The notes under the pieces are model-generated. The model saw only the letters and a list, made by a program, of their open reading frames with translations. It searched no databases and was not told the origin of the DNA. DNA of 64,000 nt, taken from the NCBI GenBank assembly GCA_038327195.1, contig JBBQKU010000017.1, positions 10,798-74,797 on the forward strand, read 5' to 3'. Positions 1-8,152 of this stretch are shown in pieces. Both the position numbers and the translations under genes were made by a program. This DNA is from UBA4416 sp038327195. GTDB taxonomy: Bacteria > Bacteroidota > Bacteroidia > B-17B0 > Aurantibacillaceae. How positions within the stretch are numbered: the first letter of the stretch is position 1; every line of letters begins with the position of its first letter.

Positions 1-837
1 TTCATCATCATCATTCGGTTTTTGTTTTTCACAACGATTCAAACCGTGGAAGAACTTTCCGAAAAAACCTATTTACCCATTATTGGCGATTTACCGTTTC
101 AAAAAAATGTTGCCAATACAGGGTTTATTGTGGAAACTAGTCCAAATTCGTTTGTGTCAGAATCGTTTCGGACACTCCGAACCAATCTGCAATATGTGTT
201 TTTAAATGCTCCACAAAGTACGATTTTAGTAACCTCAAATGGGCCGGGAGAGGGTAAAACATTTACCACCATTAATATTGCTGCTATATTGGCAAAAGGA
301 GGGAAGCGTGTGGTATTATTAGAGTTAGATTTGCATAAACCACGTATTCAAAAAGCTTTAGAGTTAAATGCGGATATTGGTATTAGTACCTTTATGGTTG
401 GAGCTAATACACTAGATGAAATTGTGAAGCCTACTCAAATTGCAAACTTGTTTGCTATTTTATCAGGTCCTATTCCACCCAATCCTTCCGATTTGGTATT
501 GTCAGAAAAACTGAGAGAATTGATGGATTATGCAAAGAAAAATTTCGACTACGTGTTAATAGATACGCCTCCATTAGGCTTGTTGTCGGATGCCGCTTAT
601 TTAATGCAGTATTCTGATATTAATTTATTTGTTTTAAATACAAAATTTGCCACCAAAGGCGTGTTAACTCTTTTCCAAAAAACGGTTGAAGATAATTCTA
701 TTAAGAATGTATATTTAGTGCTTAACGGGGTAAAACGCCGTAAAAATAAATACTATTATTCAAGATATGGTTACGGCTATGGCTACGGTTATGGTTACGG
801 CTATGGATACGGTTACAATAACAAAGGGAAATCATAA
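1..837 (+). CDS. BY-kinase (Wzc-like) C-terminal part, 5' end outside window
   Basis: The reading frame is open from base 1 (hydrophobic FIIIIRFLF, like the end of a membrane helix), so the gene starts upstream and only the cytoplasmic kinase part is here. A TTG at 22 is not a convincing start. Seen: Walker A GPGEGKT (bases 241-261), a Walker A' region read as LLELDLHKP where the family normally has a D-x-D-x-R pattern (first Asp is Glu, Arg is His), and Walker B YVLIDTPP (bases about 550-573). The tail is a run of alternating Tyr-Gly residues (about bases 766-822), the expected site of autophosphorylation clusters. BY-kinases control polymerisation and export of surface polysaccharide at the inner membrane. 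Its position just ahead of the antiterminator and the glycan genes fits that role. Family assignment is firm; activity is uncertain given the altered A' motif. Confidence 0.85.
   Translation, partial: FIIIIRFLFFTTIQTVEELSEKTYLPIIGDLPFQKNVANTGFIVETSPNSFVSESFRTLRTNLQYVFLNAPQSTILVTSNGPGEGKTFTTINIAAILAKGGKRVVLLELDLHKPRIQKALELNADIGISTFMVGANTLDEIVKPTQIANLFAILSGPIPPNPSDLVLSEKLRELMDYAKKNFDYVLIDTPPLGLLSDAAYLMQYSDINLFVLNTKFATKGVLTLFQKTVEDNSIKNVYLVLNGVKRRKNKYYYSRYGYGYGYGYGYGYGYGYNNKGKS
766..822 (+). repeat. Tyr-Gly coding tandem repeat in the kinase tail
   Basis: Alternating TAT/TAC and GGT/GGC/GGA codons give an imperfect repeat of about 6 to 12 bp encoding (GY)n. Codon choice alternates, so the DNA repeat is less perfect than the peptide repeat. 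It provides eight or more tyrosines for phosphorylation and could change length by slippage. Confidence 0.7.
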
Positions 838-903
838 TTTCTTTGTTAGAATAAGGTAAATTACTGTTGCTCGGTGTGAGTGAGGTTGCGAAGCTATTTT
901 TAA

Positions 904-1398
904 ATGTTAAAAAACTGGTACGCTATATATGTCAATGTTCGTCATGAAAAAAGAGTGGCCGAAAAACTTTGTGAACTGAATATTGAAGCGTATACACCAG
1001 TTACTAAAAAGCAGAAGCAATGGAGCGACCGAAAAAAATGGGTAGAATTCCCGATGCTAACGGGGTATGTTTTTGTGAAAATTGAATTAGCAGATAAAGA
1101 AAAAGTATTGTTAAACCCAAGTGTTTTTTCGTTTATCAAATTTGGTGGCGTTGAAGCCAAAATAAAAGAGGAAGATATAGACATCTTAAAGTCTGTCGAA
1201 AAAACGGGTTATGATATTACTTCCGAAGTAAAAGGATTGAAATTAAATGATGAGGTTGAGATTTTACAAGGTTTTTTAAAAGGATACAAAGGTGTTTTAG
1301 TACAGTTTGGAAATGAAGATTATGTGCAAATTGAGTTATTGAGTTTAAAGCAAAGTGTGAGAGTAAAGGTTCCTAAAAATATATTAAGAATTAATTAA
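904..1398 (+). CDS. UpxY/NusG-like transcription antiterminator
   Basis: A 164-residue protein with the NusG N-terminal fold at about residues 1-105 (start KNWYAIYVNVRHEKRVAEKL, then the FPMLTGYVFVKI strand) and a KOW domain at about 110-160 (LQGFLKGYKGVLVQF). Specialised NusG paralogues of this size (UpxY in Bacteroides, RfaH in enterics) ride on RNA polymerase and let it read through long polysaccharide operons. It sits 66 bp after the kinase and 3 bp before the first glycosyltransferase, the usual place for an operon-specific antiterminator. It is too short and too specialised in context to be the housekeeping NusG, whose ribosomal-protein neighbours are absent. I infer that it controls the glycan operon downstream. 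Confidence 0.88.
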   Translation: MLKNWYAIYVNVRHEKRVAEKLCELNIEAYTPVTKKQKQWSDRKKWVEFPMLTGYVFVKIELADKEKVLLNPSVFSFIKFGGVEAKIKEEDIDILKSVEKTGYDITSEVKGLKLNDEVEILQGFLKGYKGVLVQFGNEDYVQIELLSLKQSVRVKVPKNILRIN

Positions 1399-1401
1399 AT
1401 T

Positions 1402-2121
1402 ATGGATTTTAAATTATTATCGATTATTATTCCTGCATACAATGAAGGAAAAACGATTCATTTTATTTTGGATAAAATTAAACGTGTTGAACTTATCAAT
1501 GAGATTCAAAAAGAAATTATTATTGTAAATGATTTTAGTAATGATGATACCGATGAGGCCGTTTCAAGATACATGGTTGCCAATCCATTATTAAATATTC
1601 AATATTTTAAACATGAGTTTAATCAGGGAAAAGGTGCAGCCTTGCACACAGGTATCTCTAAAGCAACAGGCGAGTATTTGATAATACAAGATGCCGATTT
1701 AGAATATGATCCGGAGGAGTATAATAAATTACTGAAACCAATTGTAAATGGTTTTGCGGATGTGGTATATGGCTCACGTTTTATTGGCGGAAACGCTCAC
1801 CGTATTTTATTTTATTGGCATACTATAGGAAATAAATTTTTAACAGCACTTTCTAATGCTTTTACTAATTTAAATTTATCTGATATGGAAACCTGTTATA
1901 AATTGTTTAACACAAAAACCATACAGGCTATTAAATTTCAAGAAAAAAGATTTGGTTTTGAACCAGAAGTGACTGCAAAAATTTCAAGAGTTCCTAAAAT
2001 TAGAATTTACGAAGTTGGTATTTCGTATTACGGAAGAACGTTTGAAGATGGAAAAAAAATAGGTTGGAAAGATGGATTCAGAGCCATCTATTGCATTTTA
2101 AAGTATAATATATTTAAGTAA
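1402..2121 (+). CDS. GT2 family glycosyltransferase (DPM1/polyprenyl-phosphate type)
   Basis: A 239-residue GT-A glycosyltransferase. Seen: N-terminal SIIIPAYNEGKTI, nucleotide-binding IIVNDFSNDDT, and the metal-binding DADLEYDP near residue 97, followed by VVYGSRFIGG, a combination typical of dolichyl/undecaprenyl-phosphate sugar synthases. It has no obvious C-terminal membrane helices, so it is likely a peripheral inner-membrane enzyme loading a sugar on a lipid carrier. Spacing of 3 bp from the antiterminator and 15 bp to the methyltransferase suggests one transcript. The donor sugar cannot be told from sequence. Confidence 0.85.
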   Translation: MDFKLLSIIIPAYNEGKTIHFILDKIKRVELINEIQKEIIIVNDFSNDDTDEAVSRYMVANPLLNIQYFKHEFNQGKGAALHTGISKATGEYLIIQDADLEYDPEEYNKLLKPIVNGFADVVYGSRFIGGNAHRILFYWHTIGNKFLTALSNAFTNLNLSDMETCYKLFNTKTIQAIKFQEKRFGFEPEVTAKISRVPKIRIYEVGISYYGRTFEDGKKIGWKDGFRAIYCILKYNIFK

Positions 2122-2136
2122 TTTAATTAATAAAAA

Positions 2137-2862
2137 ATGGATTTTAAAAGTAAAGCTGTTGACCAAGAGGGTTTAGATATTTTAGATGTTGTATCTAAAG
2201 CAAAAAAACTAAACAATTGGATGTACCAAACCATTGAGCCTTATTGCAAAGGCGCTACGCTTGAAATAGGAAGTGGAATAGGAAATATTTCTGAGTTTTT
2301 TGTAAATAATCAGTACGATATTTCAGTTTCCGATTTGAGAGAAAATTACCGTACAATTTTAAAAGACAAATTTAAATTGCCAGAAAATAAAGTGTTGGAT
2401 TTGGATATTGTAGATCCTGATTTTGAAACTAAAAGTAAAAATTTATTAAATACATTTGATTCTGTATTTTCTTTAAATGTGGTGGAACATATTAAAGATG
2501 ATAATTTGGCAATTAAAAACATGGTTAAGCTACTGAAGCCAGGTGGTAACTTAGTTATTTTGGTTCCGGCTTACCAGGCTTTGTATAACAATTTTGACAC
2601 AACACTGGAGCATTACAGACGTTATAATAAAAAATCTTTAACAGCCTTAATGGGAAATTATGGCGAAATTATTTCAGCTTTTTATTTTAATGCTGTTGGC
2701 ACATTAGGCTGGTGGGTGAGCGGTAAATTATTTAAAAATAAAATGATACCCGAAGGTGAAATGAAACTTTATAATACGCTTGTACCTATTATCAAAATTG
2801 TAGATAAGGTAACTTTCAATAAAGTTGGGCTATCAGTTATTTGTGTCATCAAAAAAAAATAA
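2137..2862 (+). CDS. Class I SAM-dependent methyltransferase
   Basis: A 241-residue Rossmann-fold methyltransferase. Motif I is LEIGSGIGNISEFF (around residue 43), followed by an acidic strand end (ISVSDL) and the post-I segment NVVEHIKDD typical of the Methyltransf_11/23 group. The later LKPGGNLVILVPAYQALY motif is also characteristic. Proteins of this type often accompany a DPM1-like transferase in Bacteroidota glycan loci. It probably methylates a sugar or lipid-linked intermediate in the cytoplasm; the acceptor is unknown. Confidence 0.83.
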   Translation: MDFKSKAVDQEGLDILDVVSKAKKLNNWMYQTIEPYCKGATLEIGSGIGNISEFFVNNQYDISVSDLRENYRTILKDKFKLPENKVLDLDIVDPDFETKSKNLLNTFDSVFSLNVVEHIKDDNLAIKNMVKLLKPGGNLVILVPAYQALYNNFDTTLEHYRRYNKKSLTALMGNYGEIISAFYFNAVGTLGWWVSGKLFKNKMIPEGEMKLYNTLVPIIKIVDKVTFNKVGLSVICVIKKK

Positions 2863-2912
2863 ACAATTCTTAAAATCACAAGGAAAGCTTTTAAAAATAA
2901 TTTAAAAATTAA

Positions 2913-3524
2913 ATGATTGTAATTATTGATTATGGCTTAGGAAATTTAGGATCTGTTTTAAACATGTTCAAAAAAATTGGCATTCATGATGTCCGTATAT
3001 CTGGTGATGAATCGGTTATTGCAAATGCCACAAAAATAATTTTGCCGGGTGTAGGATCGTTTGATGCTGGGATGACAAATTTAGAAAACTCAAAATTAAT
3101 TCCTGTATTAAATCAAAAAGCGTTAATAGATAAAATACCTGTTTTAGGAATTTGCTTAGGCATGCAACTGTTAACGAAACGAAGTGATGAAGGCATAAAA
3201 AATGGATTGGGGTGGATTGATGCCGAAACCATAAAATTTAATTTAGACCCTTCACTTAAATTAAAAGTGCCTCACATGGGTTGGAATTATATAACGGTGC
3301 AAAAGCAAAATCCGTTGGTTGATATGGAAAGTAAGAACAGATTTTATTTTGTGCATTCGTATTACGTGAGTTGTTTTGATAACTCACAATCGTTAGCAAC
3401 CAGTAATTTTGGAATTGATTTTACCTGCATGGTCAATAAAGAAAATATTTATGGCGCGCAATTTCATCCCGAAAAAAGTTTGAAATTTGGAATGAAATTA
3501 CTCGATAATTTTGCGAAACTATAA
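2913..3524 (+). CDS. hisH: HisH-type glutamine amidotransferase subunit (ammonia donor for sugar amidination)
   Basis: A 203-residue class I glutaminase. The catalytic triad is intact: Cys81 in GICLGMQ, His185 and Glu187 in QFHPEKS. The oxyanion region LPGVGSFDAGM is also conserved. In histidine synthesis HisH feeds ammonia to HisF, but no other his gene is present here, and the locus has two N-acetyl sugar amidotransferases. In Pseudomonas O-antigen loci a second HisH/HisF pair partners with WbpG to make acetamidino sugars, and I infer the same role. The matching hisF lies at 5197, separated by an unrelated gene. The start is the ATG at 2913. Confidence 0.9.
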   Translation: MIVIIDYGLGNLGSVLNMFKKIGIHDVRISGDESVIANATKIILPGVGSFDAGMTNLENSKLIPVLNQKALIDKIPVLGICLGMQLLTKRSDEGIKNGLGWIDAETIKFNLDPSLKLKVPHMGWNYITVQKQNPLVDMESKNRFYFVHSYYVSCFDNSQSLATSNFGIDFTCMVNKENIYGAQFHPEKSLKFGMKLLDNFAKL

Positions 3525-3561
3525 CATTTGTGCTATTTATATTTATTAGTGTAGTACTAAA

Positions 3562-5133
3562 TTGAAAGAAAATAAAAACATAGAGTTTAAAAGCAATTTT
3601 AATGACAGTGTTATTGAAACCTTATGCGCCTTTGCTAATACTAAAGGTGGTAAAGTTATTGTTGGATTGGATAACCATGGTTTGCCAGTTAAAAACTTTA
3701 GGGTTGGTAACGAAACTATTCAACAATGGATTAATGAAATTAAAACAAAAACACAACCAAGTATTATTGCCGATGCAGATTTAAAAAAAGTAAATGGTAA
3801 GGATGTTGTTGAAATTGCAATTCAGGAATTCCCTGTAAAGCCGGTTTCGTTTAAGTCACGATTTTATAAAAGAGTTAATAACTCAAATCATGTATTAAAT
3901 GCAACCGAAATAAGTAATCTTTATATGCAGTCTTTGCAAGTATCATGGGATTCTTATCCCTTTCAAAACGCAGACTACAAGCAATTGAGTATCCCGAAAA
4001 TAAAATCATTTATAAAAAAAGTGAATGATGGCGGTAGATTTTTATTACCAGATAATCCTCGAGAGGCATTGCAGAAGCTGAATTTAATACATGAAAACAC
4101 AGTGAGTAATGCTGCTATGATTTTGTTTGCCTCAAAAAACTTGCATTACAATGTACATGTGGGTCGGTTTAAAACAGCCTCTTTAATTATTGATGATAAA
4201 TTAATTAGTGGTAACTTGTATGACGTGGTAAAGGAAACCATGCAATTTATTTTGAGCCATCTAAAGGTAGCTTTTGAAATAAAAGGAAAAAACACACAAC
4301 GCACCGAAATATTTGAATACCCCATACCGGCTATTCGCGAATTAGTTTTGAATGCCATTATTCATAGGGATTATTCGAGTCCGTCGGATGTGCAAATTAA
4401 AATTTTTGATCAAAAAATCACATTTTTTAATCCGGGAAAATTATTCGGAAATATTGAGTTAAAGGATTTAAAAGGTGATCGCTATGCTTCGCAAACTAGA
4501 AATAAATTAATTGCGGAAGCATTTTACTTAACCAAAGATATTGAAAAATACGGTAGTGGTTTTATACGTGTACGAAAAGAAATTGAAGAGTATTTAACCA
4601 TGAAATTTTTGTACACCGAACAAGGAAATGGATTTTTATCGCAACTTAATTATACCGAACAAACTAAAACGTTATTTGATAAAACTGAAAATATAAGTAA
4701 CCAAAAAACAAGAAATAAAATCGGAGATAAAAAAGACATTAAAATAATTAATACAAGTATTAATAGCTTAAAATCATTGGTATTAAAGCAAAACGAAAAA
4801 GCAATTAATTTAAAGGTCGGAGATAAGGTCGGAGATAAAGTCGGAGAAAAGGTCGGAGAAAAGGTCGGAGATAAGGTCACCGATAGGGTCACCGATAAGG
4901 TCACCGATAAGGTCACCGATAGGGTCACCGATAATTTGTCGGAAAACCAATTGGAAATTATTAGATTGATGAAGAAAAATCGTTTTATTACTACGATTGA
5001 GATTGCCTATAAACTTGAAATTTCGCAACGAAAGATAAAAGAGAATATTGGTAAATTAAAAGAAAAAGGATATGTTAAACGCATTGGTTCTGCAAAGGGC
5101 GGACATTGGGAGATTGTAACAAAGTTTAATTAA
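3562..5133 (+). CDS. AlbA_2/Schlafen-type putative transcriptional regulator (RecG-like ATP-binding C-terminal)
   Basis: A 523-residue protein; the TTG at 3562 is chosen because it begins the family N-terminus (KENKNIEFKSNF) and an in-frame TAG lies at 3547. Seen: AlbA_2/divergent AAA-4 domain (ETLCAFANTKGGKVIVGLDN, residues about 18-110), the downstream HATPase_c_4-like region (IRELVLNAIIHRDYS, about 258-272; YGSGFIRVRKEIE), a 40-residue low-complexity VGDK/VTDK repeat, and a C-terminal winged helix (ITTIEIAYKLEISQRKIKENI, about 475-500). It sits between hisH and hisF, two genes whose products normally pair. Such proteins are common standalone regulators or defence-associated proteins. A role in the glycan pathway is not evident; it may be an insertion. 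Confidence 0.8.
   Translation: MKENKNIEFKSNFNDSVIETLCAFANTKGGKVIVGLDNHGLPVKNFRVGNETIQQWINEIKTKTQPSIIADADLKKVNGKDVVEIAIQEFPVKPVSFKSRFYKRVNNSNHVLNATEISNLYMQSLQVSWDSYPFQNADYKQLSIPKIKSFIKKVNDGGRFLLPDNPREALQKLNLIHENTVSNAAMILFASKNLHYNVHVGRFKTASLIIDDKLISGNLYDVVKETMQFILSHLKVAFEIKGKNTQRTEIFEYPIPAIRELVLNAIIHRDYSSPSDVQIKIFDQKITFFNPGKLFGNIELKDLKGDRYASQTRNKLIAEAFYLTKDIEKYGSGFIRVRKEIEEYLTMKFLYTEQGNGFLSQLNYTEQTKTLFDKTENISNQKTRNKIGDKKDIKIINTSINSLKSLVLKQNEKAINLKVGDKVGDKVGEKVGEKVGDKVTDRVTDKVTDKVTDRVTDNLSENQLEIIRLMKKNRFITTIEIAYKLEISQRKIKENIGKLKEKGYVKRIGSAKGGHWEIVTKFN
4813..4932 (+). repeat. Ten-unit 12-bp tandem repeat inside the AlbA_2 gene
   Basis: Ten consecutive 12-bp units. The first five read approximately AAGGTCGGAGAT (encoding K-V-G-D/E) and the last five approximately AAGGTCACCGAT (K/R-V-T-D). 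The unit is a multiple of three, so copy-number change would alter linker length between the ATP-binding region and the winged helix without a frameshift. The two halves look like two rounds of amplification from related parent units. Confidence 0.92.
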
Positions 5134-5196
5134 CAAGCAATTACATTAAAATGTGTCATTTAATATTTAAAACAGAAAATTTAGCAAAATTATATT

Positions 5197-5952
5197 TTGG
5201 CTCTTAAACGCATTATACCATGTTTGTTATACGACGGAAGTGGTTTAGTTAAAACCATTAAGTTTAAAAAACCCAATTACGTTGGCGACCCAATTAATGC
5301 TATTAAAATATTTAATGATAAAGAAGTTGATGAACTAATAATATTAGATATTAACGCATCAAAGCAAAAACGAAAACCAAATTTTGATAAAATTGCTGAT
5401 ATGGCAACCGAAGCATTTATGCCTTTTGCTTATGGCGGTGGTGTAAAAACATTTGAAGATTTTGCAAAGCTCTATAAAATTGGTGTGGAAAAAGTAATTG
5501 TAAATTCATTAATACAAGAAAATCCGGAGCTGATTAAAAAAGTAATTGACCAATACGGTGCACAAGCAATTGTGGCGTCTATTGATTTTAAAAAACCACT
5601 TTTTGGAGTTAAGGAACCTTTCTCTTATTTGGGGCATAAAATAAAAATGACATTAACTGATTATGCCTATTACGTAGCAAATGAAATTGGTGTTGGCGAA
5701 TTAATGTTGAACAGTGTTGATTTGGATGGAACCTGGGAAGGTTATGACTACGAAGTGATTGATAAAATATTAAATAGCATAGCAGTGCCTGTTATTGCTT
5801 GTGGCGGCTGTGGAAGCATTAATGATTTAAAAAAAGTATTATACCAAACCAATGCCAATGCAGCAGCTATTGGAAGTATGGCTGTTTATAGTAAAAAAGG
5901 AATGGGTGTATTAATAAACTTTCCTAATAGAGAAAGTGTCATCATTGAATAG
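5197..5952 (+). CDS. hisF: HisF-like subunit, probable ammonia channel for sugar amidotransferase
   Basis: A 251-residue TIM barrel of HisF type. It begins KRIIPCLLYDGSGLVKT; ordinary HisF reads CLD at this point, and that catalytic Asp (D11 in the Thermotoga enzyme) is Leu here. The second active-site Asp survives in the strand IVASIDFKK. Phosphate-binding segments PFAYGGGV and VIACGGCG are present. Loss of D11 argues against the cyclase reaction of histidine synthesis. It fits a HisF2-type paralogue that only docks HisH and passes ammonia to a WbpG/PseA-like enzyme. The start is TTG at 5197, supported by the barrel's first strand. It lies 63 bp after the AlbA_2 gene and 43 bp before wzm. 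Confidence 0.86.
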   Translation: MALKRIIPCLLYDGSGLVKTIKFKKPNYVGDPINAIKIFNDKEVDELIILDINASKQKRKPNFDKIADMATEAFMPFAYGGGVKTFEDFAKLYKIGVEKVIVNSLIQENPELIKKVIDQYGAQAIVASIDFKKPLFGVKEPFSYLGHKIKMTLTDYAYYVANEIGVGELMLNSVDLDGTWEGYDYEVIDKILNSIAVPVIACGGCGSINDLKKVLYQTNANAAAIGSMAVYSKKGMGVLINFPNRESVIIE

Positions 5953-5995
5953 TATTAAATTAGATTTTTAAAAAAAAAGAAAATAATAAATAAAA

Positions 5996-6856
5996 ATGCA
6001 AGAAGAAGAACACTGGGATTTGCGAATTAAACCATATTCAAAATGGTATGAACTGAGATTAAAAGAAATTTTAAGGTATAAAGATCTTTTATTTTTATTT
6101 GTAAGAAGAGATTTTGTTGCGCAATATAAACAAACCATATTGGGCCCACTTTGGTTTTTTATTCAACCAATTTTTACAGCCATTACCTTCACCATCATCT
6201 TTGGTAATTTAGCTGAGATTTCGACAGACGGACTTCCTAAGCCTTTATTTTATATGTGTGGCATAACGTTATGGAACTACTTTGCCGACACCTTAACTAA
6301 AACTTCTGACACCTTTACCTCTAACGCAAATATATTTGGGAAAGTATATTTTCCACGAATGATTGTGCCACTTTCAATTGTTGTTTCAAATTTAATAAAG
6401 TTAGGGATTCAGTTTTTGTTATTTATTTTACTTTGGATTTTTTATATTTTAAAAGATGATTCAATTATTCATCCAAATAGTGCGTTATTAGTTGTGCCTT
6501 TTTTAATTATTTTAATGGGCTTTTTAGGTTTAAGTTTTGGTATTTTAATTTCATCCATGACCACAAAATACCGCGATTTAAAATTTTTAGTTGTGTTTGG
6601 CGTTCAACTTTTAATGTACGGTTCTCCAATTGTATTTCCATTATCGCTTGTTACCGAAAAATATCCTCACTACAAATTATTTATTTTAGCAAACCCAGTA
6701 ACTAGCATTATTGAAGCGTTTAAATATGCCTTTTTAGGTGTTGGAGAATTTAATTGGTTTTACTTATCTTATAGTTTAGTATTTGCCATCGTATTGTTTT
6801 TTATCAGTTTAATAATATTTCATAAAGTGGAGAAAAACTTCATGGACACTGTTTAA
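5996..6856 (+). CDS. wzm: Wzm-type ABC transporter permease
   Basis: A 286-residue ABC-2 type permease with about six membrane segments. The cytoplasmic N-terminus leads into LLFLFVRRDFVAQYKQTILGPLWFFIQP, the hallmark of polysaccharide/polyol-phosphate exporters (Wzm/KpsM/TagG). The conserved FGNLAEIS and late GSPIVFPLSLV segments follow. With the ATPase 17 bp downstream it forms the inner-membrane exporter for a lipid-linked glycan. An ABC exporter in the locus and no visible Wzx/Wzy argue for ABC-dependent synthesis. Confidence 0.92.
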   Translation: MQEEEHWDLRIKPYSKWYELRLKEILRYKDLLFLFVRRDFVAQYKQTILGPLWFFIQPIFTAITFTIIFGNLAEISTDGLPKPLFYMCGITLWNYFADTLTKTSDTFTSNANIFGKVYFPRMIVPLSIVVSNLIKLGIQFLLFILLWIFYILKDDSIIHPNSALLVVPFLIILMGFLGLSFGILISSMTTKYRDLKFLVVFGVQLLMYGSPIVFPLSLVTEKYPHYKLFILANPVTSIIEAFKYAFLGVGEFNWFYLSYSLVFAIVLFFISLIIFHKVEKNFMDTV

Positions 6857-6873
6857 TTTTTGTATTTAAAAAA

Positions 6874-8151
6874 ATGAGTCATATAGTATTAAAAGCAGAA
6901 AACATTTCAAAACAGTATCGTTTAGGGCAGTTGGGTACCGGAACCATATCTCATGATTTAAACCGATTTTGGGCAAAATTGAGAGGAAAAGAAGATCCTT
7001 ATTTAAAAGTGGGTGATGTTAACGATAGAAGTTTAATTGGTGGAAGTGATTATGTGTGGTCGTTAAAAGATATAAATTTTGAAGTAAAACAAGGTGAAGT
7101 GCTTGGTATTATTGGAAAGAACGGAGCAGGAAAATCTACCTTATTAAAAATATTATCACAAGTTACAACGCCCACAACAGGTGAAGTAAAAGTAAAAGGT
7201 AGAATCGCTTCTTTGTTAGAAGTTGGTACTGGCTTTCACCACGAATTAAGCGGAAGAGAAAATATTTTTTTAAACGGAGCCATTTTAGGAATGACTAAAA
7301 TTGAAATAAAATCAAAGCTCGACGAGATTGTTGAATTTAGTGGCGTTGCTAAATATTTGGACACACCTGTAAAACGATATTCTTCGGGAATGATGGTTAG
7401 GCTTGCCTTTGCAGTTGCAGCACACTTAGAACCCGAAATTTTAATTGTTGATGAAGTGCTGGCAGTGGGCGATCAAGAATTTCAGGATAAATGCATTGGC
7501 AAAATGAAAGATGTTTCATCCCAAGGCCGAACAGTCATTTTTGTGAGTCATAATATGGCAGCAATTAAATCGCTATGTAAAAGAACAATTGTATTAAAAA
7601 ATGGTGAAACTTATTTCGATGGAAGTGTTGTTGATGGAATTACTAAATATTTAGAAGCTTTAAATCCCTCTTCAAATACAGGGTCTATTGAAAAGCATCA
7701 TCGCACAATTAATACTGGTAAAGCATTTATTAGAACCGTATTATTAGAAAATGAAGAATTTAAAAATGGAAATAGCATTTATTTTAATAACGAAATAAGA
7801 ATTACATGTGCAGTTGAGTTTCTTTTAGACATACCAAATGTTTTATTTGATGCCAGAATTATAAGTGCAGACGGTATAGAGTTTATGCATACAATGAATG
7901 CTTATGAAAGTGATTTTGCAAGTGTGAAAAAAGGAATGGTAAGCATTCATCTTGATATGGAAAACAGATTGCAGCCTGGAAAATATTTTATTACTTTAGG
8001 AGTCCATCTAAGTGATGGATTAACATTGGATTATTTAGAAAGTATCTTGGAAATAAATGTTTTGAGCGTAGCGAAAAATAATCAAAAAGGACTAATTTAT
8101 GATTTTAAATTAGGATATGTTAGACCTAATGCAACATGGAAAATTAATTAA
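6874..8151 (+). CDS. wzt: Wzt-type ABC transporter ATPase with C-terminal carbohydrate-binding domain
   Basis: A 425-residue protein. The nucleotide-binding domain has Walker A GKNGAGKS (residues 81-88), signature YSSGMMVRLAFA, Walker B ILIVDEVLAVGD and the His-loop VSHN. After about residue 250 comes a separate beta-rich domain of some 170 residues (from IEKHHRTINTGKAFI onward), matching Wzt-C, which in O-antigen exporters recognises the finished or capped chain end. This suggests that chain termination, for example by the methyltransferases here, is read before export. It ends 1 bp before the start of the aminotransferase. Confidence 0.92.
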   Translation: MSHIVLKAENISKQYRLGQLGTGTISHDLNRFWAKLRGKEDPYLKVGDVNDRSLIGGSDYVWSLKDINFEVKQGEVLGIIGKNGAGKSTLLKILSQVTTPTTGEVKVKGRIASLLEVGTGFHHELSGRENIFLNGAILGMTKIEIKSKLDEIVEFSGVAKYLDTPVKRYSSGMMVRLAFAVAAHLEPEILIVDEVLAVGDQEFQDKCIGKMKDVSSQGRTVIFVSHNMAAIKSLCKRTIVLKNGETYFDGSVVDGITKYLEALNPSSNTGSIEKHHRTINTGKAFIRTVLLENEEFKNGNSIYFNNEIRITCAVEFLLDIPNVLFDARIISADGIEFMHTMNAYESDFASVKKGMVSIHLDMENRLQPGKYFITLGVHLSDGLTLDYLESILEINVLSVAKNNQKGLIYDFKLGYVRPNATWKIN

Positions 8152-8152
8152 T

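Noticed and set aside
4813..4932. Possible CRISPR array
   Set aside because: The 12-bp units are contiguous, in frame and without spacers; no cas genes are present.
4650..5028. Minus-strand ORFs rich in repeated Thr-Leu-Ser-Pro or Ile-Gly-Asp-Leu units
   Set aside because: They are read through the 12-bp tandem repeat of the AlbA_2 gene on the other strand and have no independent support.
2913..5952. Histidine biosynthesis operon
   Set aside because: Only HisH and HisF are present, HisF lacks Asp11, and the surroundings are glycan genes.
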